Assembly (NCBI GenBank): GCA_002362385.1
Contig: DEUB01000074.1
Coordinates: 1-22,056 of the forward strand
From: Lachnospiraceae bacterium UBA3273
GTDB lineage: Bacteria; Bacillota; Clostridia; Lachnospirales; Lachnospiraceae
Length of the DNA: 22,056 nt
Direction of reading: 5' to 3'
In this document: piece by piece, positions 15,252-22,056 of the stretch
Layout of the letters: each line of letters starts with the position of its first letter
How positions within the stretch are numbered: the first letter of the stretch is position 1
Made by a program: the position numbers and the translations under genes
The notes under the pieces: generated by a model
Told to the model about the DNA's origin: nothing
The model's database searches: none
The model's input: the letters and a program-made list of their open reading frames with translations, nothing else

Positions 15252-16025
15252 ATGATAGGAATTTATTTTAGCGGAACCGGAAATTCAAGATGGGCATTGG
15301 AGTTTTTTTTACAGGAATACGAGGGAAGATCCCGGATGTATTCCATTGAAGATGAGGATGCCCTTAAAGAAATAGAAAAGCAAAAAGAAATTGTTTTCAG
15401 TTATCCTGTGCAATACAGCAATCTGCCTAAAATGGTCAGGGATTTTATTGTTTGCCATAAGAATCTATGGAAGGGAAAACATATTTTCATTATTGCCACC
15501 ATGGGCATGTTTTCAGGAGATGGCACAGGCGTTATGGGCAGGCTGTTGGAGAAATACGGCGCGAAGATTACAGGCGGTCTGCATTTGCGGATGCCTGACA
15601 GCATTTGTGATGAAAAGGCTCTGAAGAAGTCATTGGAGGAAAACAAAAAACTGGTTGCAGATGCTGAAAAAAAGATTAAAAATGCGGTAAAGAATGTAAA
15701 ATCAGGAAATCCGCCAAAGGAGGGGCTGGGTTTTTGGAGTCATTTAGCAGGACTATTGGGACAGCGGTTATGGTTTTCACGTATGACGGCAGGGTATTCC
15801 GACAAAGTAAAGATAGATGGGCAGAAATGTATAGGCTGTGGGAAATGCGTGAAATTATGCCCCATGAACAATCTTGAGCTACAAGATGGTAATGCCGTAG
15901 CAAAGAATCAATGTACCATGTGTTACAGATGTGTAAATCATTGTCCCGTGCAGGCAATTACTTTGTTAGGCAAAAATGTGGTTAAGCAGGGGACTATAGA
16001 AGATTATATAAAAGGAGACAGATGA
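15252..16025 (+). CDS. EFR1-type flavodoxin-like/2x[4Fe-4S] ferredoxin protein
   Basis: A 257-residue electron-transfer protein. The N-terminal flavodoxin-like domain has the phosphate-loop motif YFSGTGNS (residues 5-12) and YPVQYSNLP near 51. The C-terminal domain carries two [4Fe-4S] motifs: C193-x2-C196-x2-C199-x3-C203-P and C221-x2-C224-x2-C227-x3-C231-P. This pairing defines the EFR1 family of strict anaerobes, thought to shuttle electrons between flavin and iron-sulfur partners; the partner here is not known. GAGGAA at 15235-15240 lies within the preceding gene's end. Its stop is 1 nt from the methyltransferase start. Confidence 0.9.
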   Translation: MIGIYFSGTGNSRWALEFFLQEYEGRSRMYSIEDEDALKEIEKQKEIVFSYPVQYSNLPKMVRDFIVCHKNLWKGKHIFIIATMGMFSGDGTGVMGRLLEKYGAKITGGLHLRMPDSICDEKALKKSLEENKKLVADAEKKIKNAVKNVKSGNPPKEGLGFWSHLAGLLGQRLWFSRMTAGYSDKVKIDGQKCIGCGKCVKLCPMNNLELQDGNAVAKNQCTMCYRCVNHCPVQAITLLGKNVVKQGTIEDYIKGDR

Positions 16026-16026
16026 C

Positions 16027-16647
16027 ATGGCAGAGAAAGAAGTCCCATTCTGGGAAGAGGCTTATCAGAATCCGGATCATATAACCTTTTCCAACGAACC
16101 AAACGGTACGGTAAAAGAATTTGAAAAGCTGCTGCCTAAAGAAGCAAGGATTTTAGAAGCCGGCTGCGGGGAAGGGCAGAATGTGTTGTACCTGGCAAAA
16201 CAGGGCTATCAGAATATTGACGCCTTTGATCTGTCGGAAAACGGCATCCTGAAATTGAAGAAGCTGTGCGGTATCCATTCGGTAGAACTGCATGCCTTTG
16301 TGGATGATCTGACGACCTATCGGTTTGAGAAGACCTATGATCTAATCATGTCTTTCGGAACTTTGCACTTTGTGAAAAAAGATTTATGGAAACAGTTTAT
16401 AAGGCGGGCAAAGGAAAATACCAACCCGGGCGGCATTCACATTATGCAGATATTTACGGATGAAGTGCCTGCATCGGCTGATATCGCTACCTTTGCGGTT
16501 GGGCTGGCAAAGGATGAAGAGATCAAAGAATTGTATGAAGATTGGGAGATTTTGCAGTTTAAATCCTATGTGTTTGAAGACGAGCATCCCAATGTGCCAA
16601 AGCATTTGCATGCTTCCAATAAAATTGTGGCAAGAAGAGTTAAATGA
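16027..16647 (+). CDS. Class I SAM-dependent methyltransferase
   Basis: A 206-residue Rossmann-fold methyltransferase. SAM-binding motif I is ILEAGCGEGQN (42-52), the acidic residue after strand 2 is in IDAFDLS, and motif IV is YDLIMSFGTLHF. The N-terminal FWEEAYQNPDHITFSNEPNG resembles small-molecule methyltransferases near the TehB/thiopurine group, but the substrate is undetermined. GGAG at 16014-16017 serves ATG 16027; the preceding EFR1 stop codon ends 1 nt upstream. The gene is complete in length. Confidence 0.88.
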   Translation: MAEKEVPFWEEAYQNPDHITFSNEPNGTVKEFEKLLPKEARILEAGCGEGQNVLYLAKQGYQNIDAFDLSENGILKLKKLCGIHSVELHAFVDDLTTYRFEKTYDLIMSFGTLHFVKKDLWKQFIRRAKENTNPGGIHIMQIFTDEVPASADIATFAVGLAKDEEIKELYEDWEILQFKSYVFEDEHPNVPKHLHASNKIVARRVK

Positions 16648-16679
16648 GCAGAAGGCTTGACGAAGGAAGGGCAGAATAA

Positions 16680-17597
16680 ATGATGAAAAAAGTTCTTGTT
16701 ACGGGCGGAACGGCATTTGTCAGCAGATATGTGGCAGAGTATTATGTGAAAAAGGGCATGGACGTCTATGTTCTAAACCGGAACAGCAGGAAGCAGCCAA
16801 AAGGAGTACGACTGATAGAGGCGGACAGGCGCTGGATCGGAGACCGGCTTCGCACATACCACTTTGATGCGGTTCTTGACATTACGGCATATACGGCGGA
16901 GGACATCCATTCCCTGCTTGACGCATTAGGAAGCTATGACCGGTTTATCATGATAAGCTCCAGCGCTGTTTATCCCGAGTATGAGAAACCGCCCTTTACG
17001 GAAGAAACGCCTGTGGGGGAAAATAAATTCTGGGGAAGTTATGGGACCGGCAAAATAGAAGCGGAGAAGGCATTGCAGGAAAGGGACCCTAAAGCGTATA
17101 TTCTCCGCCCGCCCTATCTGTACGGACCGTTAAATAATGTATACAGGGAGGCGTTTGTATTCGATTGCGCCATGGCGAAACGTCCTTTTTTCCTGCCCGG
17201 AGACGGCGAAATGAAACTGCAGTTTTTCCATGTGAACGACCTGTGCAGATTTATGGATATTCTTATGGAAAAGACGCCGGGGCAGAGGGTATTTCATGTG
17301 GGGAACAGTGAAGCGGTTTCGGTAAAAGAATGGGCGGCATTATGCTATTACGTCGCAGGGGAAAGCTTCAGATTTCAAAATGTATCGAAAGAGATAGAGC
17401 AAAGGAATTATTTCAGCTTTTATGATTACGAGTATTATCTGGATGTGGAAAAGCAAACGGCATTGATGCCTTGTACAAAAATGCTTGCAGAAGGGCTTAA
17501 GGAGTCTTTTGAATGGTATCAGGAAAACAGGGACTGTGTGAAAAAGAAGCCGTTTCTGGAATATATTGATAACTATCTGATAAAGAATTTGCGGTAA
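16680..17597 (+). CDS. NAD(P)-dependent epimerase/dehydratase family protein
   Basis: A 305-residue extended short-chain dehydrogenase-type protein. The nucleotide-binding turn is VTGGTAFVSRY (residues 7-17), a GGTxFxxR variant seen in CSP41/epimerase-like members rather than the classical GxxGxxG. SSSAVYP near 96-102 supplies the catalytic serine region, and Y121-G-T-G-K125 is the YxxxK pair. LRPPYLYGP and a C-terminal substrate region follow. The substrate is unknown; nucleotide-sugar or RNA-binding roles exist in the wider group. ATG 16680 and 16683 are adjacent, with AAGGAAGG at 16663-16670. It follows the methyltransferase by 32 nt. Confidence 0.85.
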   Translation: MMKKVLVTGGTAFVSRYVAEYYVKKGMDVYVLNRNSRKQPKGVRLIEADRRWIGDRLRTYHFDAVLDITAYTAEDIHSLLDALGSYDRFIMISSSAVYPEYEKPPFTEETPVGENKFWGSYGTGKIEAEKALQERDPKAYILRPPYLYGPLNNVYREAFVFDCAMAKRPFFLPGDGEMKLQFFHVNDLCRFMDILMEKTPGQRVFHVGNSEAVSVKEWAALCYYVAGESFRFQNVSKEIEQRNYFSFYDYEYYLDVEKQTALMPCTKMLAEGLKESFEWYQENRDCVKKKPFLEYIDNYLIKNLR

Positions 17598-17623
17598 AAC
17601 AGGACCGGGGGAGGAGAAAAGGA

Positions 17624-18418
17624 ATGAATAAAACAAATAAAACAGGTATTGTAGTCATTTTGATCATTGTGCTCATCGGCGGCGCGGCGGTTTTTATGTA
17701 TTCGGTCTGGCAGGGCAGACAGGAATGGCCCAGGCGGTTTCGGACGGAATTAGATGAATTTTTCGGCGAGGGAAACTGGGAATGGGTTTCGGAAGAGACG
17801 AGGAGCAGCAGTATGTTTAAGGAAGGGGATATTCATTCTTCTTATCCTTATTCTCCGCAGATTGACAGAATGCCGGGGAAATACCATGTCTGGAATATTG
17901 TTTTTACCAACCGAAACGGGGAAAAGGAACTCTGGGTTTTAAGCGACCATACCATGATGATCAATCATGCGAAAAACAAGCCTTTGTCCCCTGGCAGATA
18001 TTCTCCCAAACAGGCATTTACCCAGCAGTTAATGGAAATTTCCATGGAAGCGGCGCAAGAAGAGATCAAGCAGGAAATACTGTATCCGCTTTTGTCCGAA
18101 AAGGAAGCGGACTGTCTGGATGTGAGTATTTCCTATCATAACGGAAATCCGACGCCGGAGATGTATGACGAGCTTATAAAGCAGCCATGGTTTAAGGCGA
18201 ACGAGGTTATGCCTTCGGATTATATTGACAGCAGTCTGCATGACTTTTATATCTGGATCCGTGCCCATGATTATAAGGTGGATAAGCTGACGGAAAGCGA
18301 GCGGCAGCATTTAATGGACAGCCTTGATGAGCTGGAAAAAATGCTGAAGGAAACCTACGGGACAGACGTCGGGTATGAAATCTATCTGGACGAGGAGCAC
18401 AAGGGTATTTCAATCTGA
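17624..18418 (+). CDS. Membrane-anchored protein of unknown function
   Basis: A 264-residue protein with one N-terminal TM anchor (about residues 8-28, IVVILIIVLIGGAAVFM) and a hydrophilic, probably extracytoplasmic remainder. No lipobox or recognisable domain was found. The body is rich in Trp, Tyr and acidic residues near 45-110 and ends in a charged helical segment (about 220-250). GGAGG at 17610-17614 lies 9 nt before ATG. It is 26 nt behind the epimerase-like gene and is probably the last gene of the 14365-18418 unit. Its last 37 nt overlap the 3' end of the convergent merR-type gene, with no terminator visible between them. Confidence 0.75.
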   Translation: MNKTNKTGIVVILIIVLIGGAAVFMYSVWQGRQEWPRRFRTELDEFFGEGNWEWVSEETRSSSMFKEGDIHSSYPYSPQIDRMPGKYHVWNIVFTNRNGEKELWVLSDHTMMINHAKNKPLSPGRYSPKQAFTQQLMEISMEAAQEEIKQEILYPLLSEKEADCLDVSISYHNGNPTPEMYDELIKQPWFKANEVMPSDYIDSSLHDFYIWIRAHDYKVDKLTESERQHLMDSLDELEKMLKETYGTDVGYEIYLDEEHKGISI

Positions 18419-19209
18419 ACGATATAATCCTCTCTGAAATCGGTCACGTTTTCATTAATGATCTTTTCATAGGAAAAGCCGCAAAGCCTTAAGCCGTGTT
18501 TTTCTGTATAGGCAAAGATTTCTTTATATTTTTGAGGCAGTTTATCCCAATCTCCCTGATAAAATGCCCTAAGATAGTCTCCGCAGGGCTGTATATGCAG
18601 CCCTGCTTTTTGTATGGGAAAGGGGATTTCGATAAACAGCCTGGAATAGTCTTCAAAATTCCCCTGATACAGGCTTTCAACGGAAATCATCGTTCCGTAG
18701 GAAGCGTCGTGGAGGCGGCGGAGCTGATATTCCTGTGTCTTTGCAGTGATCATTTCTACTTCCCTGTCATAAGAAATTTCGCGGTCTATATCTACTGTTA
18801 CAAGACAACATTCTTCTTTATGGACGATCTCTATGGAAGAGAGGTTCATTGTTAAAAGATTTTTCATATTCTTCTGATAATTGCATAAAGTCTTTCTGAC
18901 GGCTTTTAAATGTGCGATTTTTGCGTCCAGTCCGGCTATTTTTTCAGCCAGAAGTTTTGAAAGGCTTTCTGCACAGCGGTCGTTCATAAAGTTCTGTATC
19001 TCATCTATTGATACGTCCAGTTCCCTGAGCAGAAGTATTGTTTCCAGTAAAGAACTTTGATAATAGCTGTAGAACCGGTATCCATTTTCGGGATTGACCA
19101 AAGCCGGTTTGAAGAGTCCGATTTCGTCGTACCACATCAGCGTCTTTTTATTAATGCCGTGAAGCGCTGCAAATTGACCGATGGTAAGTAATTTACCTGT
19201 TTCTTCCAT
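18382..19209 (-). CDS. MerR family regulator with GyrI-like effector-binding domain
   Basis: A 275-residue transcription factor of the BmrR/TipA type. The winged-helix N-terminus (LLTIGQFAALHGINKKTLMW, then YDEIGLFKPA and NGYRFYSYYQ) is a canonical MerR DNA-binding domain. A coiled-coil dimer helix follows near 80-125, and residues about 130-275 form a GyrI/effector-binding-like ligand domain. Regulators of this class sense drugs and activate exporters. The start is ATG 19209 because AAGGAGG (complement of 19215-19221) lies 5 nt upstream; an in-frame TTG six codons earlier has no such site. It is divergent from the broken MATE gene, with a MerR-type operator between them. The 3' end overlaps the convergent gene by 37 nt. 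Confidence 0.92.
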   Translation of the reverse strand: MEETGKLLTIGQFAALHGINKKTLMWYDEIGLFKPALVNPENGYRFYSYYQSSLLETILLLRELDVSIDEIQNFMNDRCAESLSKLLAEKIAGLDAKIAHLKAVRKTLCNYQKNMKNLLTMNLSSIEIVHKEECCLVTVDIDREISYDREVEMITAKTQEYQLRRLHDASYGTMISVESLYQGNFEDYSRLFIEIPFPIQKAGLHIQPCGDYLRAFYQGDWDKLPQKYKEIFAYTEKHGLRLCGFSYEKIINENVTDFREDYIVQIEIPLCSSSR

Positions 19210-19251
19210 TTCTGCCTCCTTAGTCAAGGCTCTTTCTTGCCGCTTATCATT

Positions 19252-19278
19252 GATTACATTTTATAAATATTTGTAATC
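19252..19278. repeat. Inverted repeat upstream of the MerR-type gene
   Basis: GATTACA (19252-19258) and TGTAATC (19272-19278) are perfect inverted copies 13 bp apart in AT-rich DNA. The location upstream of the regulator's own start could make it an autoregulatory site, but its sequence differs from the MerR-type dyad nearby. Confidence 0.4.
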
Positions 19279-19291
19279 TTTCATTATGCCC

Positions 19292-19322
19292 TTGACCGTA
19301 CAGTTACTGTATGGTTTATGGT
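19292..19322 (+). promoter_or_regulatory. MerR-type promoter/operator (19-bp spacer with dyad) for the MATE gene
   Basis: TTGACC (-35, 19292-19297) and TATGGT (-10, 19317-19322) are separated by 19 bp, the long spacer that marks MerR-family targets. The dyad CCGTACAG-TTA-CTGTATGG (19296-19314) lies over the spacer, with one mismatch; flanking A and T extend it to 8 of 9 matches per arm. MerR activators twist such DNA to bring the -35 and -10 into register. The adjacent divergent regulator is the obvious ligand-dependent activator. Confidence 0.75.
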
Positions 19323-19368
19323 ACTATACACAGAAAATAAATGCAAGATATAGTAAGGGAGAAAAAAT

Positions 19369-20298
19369 ATGGAAGATCAAAATATTTATTTAAAACCTGT
19401 AACGGTAAGGAATATTTTTAAATTTGCCGTTCCTACCATCGCCATGACGGTATTTATGTCCTTTTATACAATGGTCGACGGACTGTTTGTATCAAATCTG
19501 ATTGGAACGGACGCTTTGTCGGCAATTAATCTGACTGCGCCGGTCATTCAGTTTGTTACCGCTGTTTCCACCATGCTTGCCACCGGAGGCAGCGCGGTCA
19601 TCATGAAAAAGATGGGGGAACAGAGGATACGGGAAGCAAGGGAGGATTTTACTTTTCTGATCCTTGTTAATGCCGCTGCAAACTGATGCTCCGAGATGGC
19701 AACGGCTCTCGTTACCGGGATCATTACCATGATGTTTAACTGGACGATGCTCCATTATGTGGGAGAGGACGGCGTTGCCGCCGTGACCATCATCATGTAT
19801 GTGCTGATGTTTGCAAGTTCTTTGTATACCGGTTATTCGTACGGAGTAGCTCCTATGATCAGTTTTTATTACGGGGAAAAGAATCGGGATAAGTTAAAAA
19901 AGCTCATCTCCATCAGTATGAAGGTTATTTTGTTTATTTCGGTTTTAACAATAGCGGCGTCCTTCATGCTCACAAGACCTTTGGTATCCGTCTTCGCCTC
20001 TCCGGATAATCCGGTGTATGACCTTGCGGTAGCGGGAAACAGGATCTGCAGCGTTGCTTTACTCTTTATCGGCTTTAACATTTTTGCCAGCGGAATGTTT
20101 ACGGCGCTGTCTAACGGAGCGGTTTCGGCTGTCCTCGCATTTTCAAGATCCTTTGTTTTTATGCTGATCACTATGCTGGTACTTCCCGCTGTTCTGGGAG
20201 TTAACGGTATCTGGCTCGCAACGCCTGTGGCGGAGATGATGGCCCTGGTTCTGTCGGCAGTCATGTTTTTGAAGTACAGGAAAAGATACCGGTATTAG
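19369..20298 (+). pseudogene. Decayed MATE efflux transporter (internal deletion and in-frame stop)
   Basis: Codons 1-105 encode a normal MATE N-terminus (FKFAVPTIAMTVFMSFYTMV, then DGLFVSNLIGTDALSAINL) up to NAAAN, then TGA at 19684-19686. The same frame continues at CSEMATALVTGIITMMFNW and runs to 20298 with a typical MATE C-terminal half. Total coding length is about 310 residues, while family members are about 445-460, so roughly 140 residues between the two parts are missing and the stop lies at the junction. AAGGGAG at 19355-19361 and the MerR-type promoter upstream look intact. Reinitiation at ATG 19696 would give a 200-residue half-transporter, which is unlikely to be functional. Confidence 0.82.
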
Positions 20299-20310
20299 GA
20301 AGCGGATGGA

Positions 20311-20412
20311 ATGAAACGGGAAAATGATGCAGAAATGATGCAAAAATGTGCAGAAATGATGCCGGAAGAAGAGGGAGCCATATATTGCAAAGATGGGAGG
20401 GCCGTTTTATAA
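20311..20412 (+). CDS. Possible 33-residue small protein with heptad repeat
   Basis: An ATG at 20311 opens a 33-codon frame ending at TAA 20410-20412. It contains two AEMM heptads (DAEMMQK, CAEMMPE) and a second Cys in IYCKDGR. Upstream GGATGGA is a poor Shine-Dalgarno site. It could be a small gene, a fragment of a larger one, or chance. I do not recognise it. Confidence 0.3.
   Translation: MKRENDAEMMQKCAEMMPEEEGAIYCKDGRAVL
20328..20362 (+). repeat. Two 14-bp direct repeats at 21-bp spacing
   Basis: TGCAGAAATGATGC occurs at 20328-20341 and 20349-20362. The 21-bp period equals seven codons and gives the repeated AEMM heptad in the small frame at 20311-20412. Confidence 0.8.
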
Positions 20413-20448
20413 TGAAAGACACAGACTCATCAGAAAAGGATAAGGATC

Positions 20449-20661
20449 ATGAGTAAATACGATGCACTATGGGAATATGTCAAAAGGAACAAAGAGCAGT
20501 CTTTTCAGCTTACATTTGAAGAAATACAGGACATTGCCGGAATACCGATAGACCATTCTTTTTTAAAGTATAAAAAAGAGCTTTTGGAATATGGCTGTAA
20601 AGTGGGAAAAATTTCCATGAGAGAACAGACGGTCTTATTTGAGAAATGTAGTCAGGAATGA
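20449..20661 (+). CDS. Conserved small protein, winged-helix-like (DUF7662-type)
   Basis: A 70-residue protein starting MSKYDALWEYVKRN, with LTFEEIQDIAGIPIDHSF and YKKELLEYGCKVGKIS. The LWEYL...LTFEEIExI layout recalls the small uncharacterised DUF7662 family, which may be winged-helix-like; the match is from memory of the pattern and tentative. AAGGAT immediately upstream (20438-20447 region) serves ATG 20449. It is 27 nt ahead of the MBL-fold gene and is likely cotranscribed. It seems complete. Confidence 0.65.
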   Translation: MSKYDALWEYVKRNKEQSFQLTFEEIQDIAGIPIDHSFLKYKKELLEYGCKVGKISMREQTVLFEKCSQE

Positions 20662-20688
20662 TATAAAGCGTGCAGAGAGGGAATGGGT

Positions 20689-21336
20689 ATGACGGATAAA
20701 ATAAAGCGGATTTCCGGCGGTCAGGCAAATGTTTATCTGATCCGCGGTCAGAAAGGAAGCATCCTGATAGATGCTGGGATAAGCAGGTATCGGAAGAAGA
20801 TAGCCCGTGTCTGCAGCGATGCATCGGTAAAACTGATCGTCCTGACACACGGGCATTTCGACCACTGCCAGAATGCGGCATATCTTTCGGAAAATCTAAA
20901 CTGTCCGGTGGGGATCGGAAAAGAGGATGCCGCCATGCTTTTTGAGGGAGAAAAAAGAAAAGTATACGGAAAAGGGATATGGAGCAGTTTTTATGCGGGG
21001 GTCTCCAATTGGAGTATCCGGCATAATAAGATTGAGCCTGTCAGACCGGACGTGATCCTGGAAGAAGGCATGTCTCTCGCAAAATACGGTGTGGAGGCAG
21101 CGGTAGTTTCCCTGCCCGGCCATACAAAAGGCTCCATCGGCATCTTATTAAAAGACGGAACGCTTTTTGTGGGAGACGCCATGCAGAATGTTTTTTCGCC
21201 GTCTGTTACGTGGTGCTATGAAGACAGGGAAAGCGCTTTAAGGAGTGTGGAGGTCATAAAGGCCATAAAAGCGGAAAAGATCTGTTACGGACATGGGAAG
21301 GAAAGCGATACGCTGATAGATGACGGCAGGAGGTAG
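20689..21336 (+). CDS. MBL-fold metallo-hydrolase
   Basis: A 215-residue metallo-beta-lactamase-fold hydrolase of the glyoxalase II-like type. Numbered from the upstream ATG at 20683, the metal ligands are the THGHFDH motif (H56, H58, D60, H61), H147 in LPGHTKG, D165 in FVGDAMQ and H204 in YGHGKE, so a dinuclear site is complete. The substrate is undefined. ATG 20689 is preferred over 20683 because GAGAGG at 20675-20680 is then 8 nt away instead of 2. The next gene starts 9 nt after its stop. Confidence 0.88.
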   Translation: MTDKIKRISGGQANVYLIRGQKGSILIDAGISRYRKKIARVCSDASVKLIVLTHGHFDHCQNAAYLSENLNCPVGIGKEDAAMLFEGEKRKVYGKGIWSSFYAGVSNWSIRHNKIEPVRPDVILEEGMSLAKYGVEAAVVSLPGHTKGSIGILLKDGTLFVGDAMQNVFSPSVTWCYEDRESALRSVEVIKAIKAEKICYGHGKESDTLIDDGRR

Positions 21337-21345
21337 AGGGACGGA

Positions 21346-21984
21346 ATGAACAATTCAATGATTGGTGGGGCGGATGGCCCTACAGCCATATTTTTAGCCG
21401 GAAGGTTCAATGGATTTATGATTCCGGCATTTGGCGTTATGATCTTGTTTTACGGCATTTATTTTATTAAGCAGCTGGCACAGAAAAAACAGGGAATTGT
21501 TACCAGGCAGCTGGGACGAAGAAAAGAGAAATTCCTTTATACAACAGAAGTCGTCATGTCCCTGGCAACGGTTCTCATCGTTATAGTGGAGATATTTTCC
21601 ATCTTGTTTGAATTAAATCTTATGCCAATGCCTGTAAGAATTGCGGGCATTATTTTGGGAATATCCGGGGATCTGGTTTTCCTGACTGCTGTCATTACCA
21701 TGAAAAACAGCTGGAGGGCGGGGATACCGGATAAGGACAGGACGGAATTTGTTTCCTCAGGGATCTACCAATACAGCAGGAATCCGGCTTTTCTGGGTTT
21801 TGATATGATGTATGCGGGCATTTTGCTTATGTATTTTAACTGGCTGCTTTTGGGATTCACGATATGGGCAATGATAATGCTGCATTTACAGATTTTGCAG
21901 GAAGAAAAGTATCTTCCCACGGTATTCGGGGAGAAATATCTGGAATATAAAGAGCATACCCGGCGTTATCTGGGGAGAAAATAA
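21346..21984 (+). CDS. Isoprenylcysteine carboxyl methyltransferase (ICMT)-family membrane protein with N-terminal GGADGPT motif
   Basis: A 212-residue membrane protein with about five hydrophobic segments. The C-terminal half has the ICMT/phospholipid methyltransferase pattern: GIYQYSRNPAFLGF (about 143-156), a long hydrophobic hairpin, and EEKYLPTVFGEKYLEYKEHT with terminal RRYL. Bacterial members have no prenylated-protein role assigned, and the substrate is unknown. The N-terminus is odd: residues 6-17 read IGGADGPTAIFL, closely matching the Na+-site motif of decarboxylase beta subunits (OadB/GcdB). GAGGG at 21336-21340 lies 5 nt before ATG, and the gene is 9 nt behind the MBL hydrolase. 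Confidence 0.82.
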   Translation: MNNSMIGGADGPTAIFLAGRFNGFMIPAFGVMILFYGIYFIKQLAQKKQGIVTRQLGRRKEKFLYTTEVVMSLATVLIVIVEIFSILFELNLMPMPVRIAGIILGISGDLVFLTAVITMKNSWRAGIPDKDRTEFVSSGIYQYSRNPAFLGFDMMYAGILLMYFNWLLLGFTIWAMIMLHLQILQEEKYLPTVFGEKYLEYKEHTRRYLGRK

Positions 21985-22056
21985 AGCCCCCTTTGGAAAT
22001 GCTGCGATTGGGATAAATGAAAAGTATACAGCATGCTAGGGTAAAGTTTTTGTAGG

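Noticed and set aside
19684..19686. TGA in the MATE frame as selenocysteine or programmed read-through
   Set aside because: It coincides with a loss of about 140 family residues, which fits gene decay; no SECIS-like hairpin was evident just downstream.
21985..22056. Tail of the window as a promoter for a following gene
   Set aside because: A TATACA and a TTGGGA are present but only 11 bp apart; nothing else is recognisable in these 72 bases.

Overview
The window reads as chromosomal DNA from a low-to-moderate GC anaerobic Firmicute, most likely a Lachnospiraceae-type Clostridia. The support is purine-rich Shine-Dalgarno sites ahead of nearly every gene, an EFR1-type flavodoxin/ferredoxin protein, an oligoendopeptidase F, a SpoVK/CbbX-like AAA+ protein, several MATE exporters, an Rpn-type transposase remnant and a DUF3781 gene. 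The taxon is inferred from protein style only; there is no rRNA or tRNA. All genes are on the + strand except one MerR regulator.

Layout. 1-7647: a six-TM methyl-accepting chemotaxis protein, an AAA+ ATPase, an 872-residue fusion of a TetM-like translational GTPase to a complete Rae1/YacP-like NYN ribonuclease domain, and oligoendopeptidase F. 7648-11681: a structured leader, then a MATE exporter, an L-asparaginase and an acidic lipoprotein; the MATE and asparaginase genes are 12 nt apart. 11682-13019: an accessory scar holding an N-terminally truncated Rpn transposase, an intact DUF3781 gene, a 40-codon stump of an AAC(3)-type aminoglycoside acetyltransferase, and a leader with its own small ORF and overlapping stems. 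13020-14343: an MFS exporter ending at a good terminator. 14365-18418: five closely spaced genes (unknown, EFR1, SAM methyltransferase, NAD-dependent epimerase-like protein, anchored unknown). 18382-20298: a MerR regulator on the minus strand, divergent from a decayed MATE gene but with a textbook MerR-type promoter/operator between them. 20299-22056: two small proteins, an MBL-fold hydrolase and an isoprenylcysteine methyltransferase-like membrane protein.

The common thread is drug or toxic-compound response: three exporters (one broken), a broken acetyltransferase, a MerR/GyrI-type sensor, two structured leaders and a ribosome-protection-like factor. The strongest candidate for new biology is the GTPase-NYN fusion at 3151-5769. 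It joins a factor type that docks at the ribosomal A site with a nuclease family known to cut mRNA in the A site, and it sits 12 nt behind an AAA+ ATPase. The second is the leader at 12806-13019, where a translated 26-codon ORF overlaps two mutually entangled RNA stems ahead of an efflux pump. None of the functional proposals could be tested here; they rest on motifs, spacing and base pairing read by eye.
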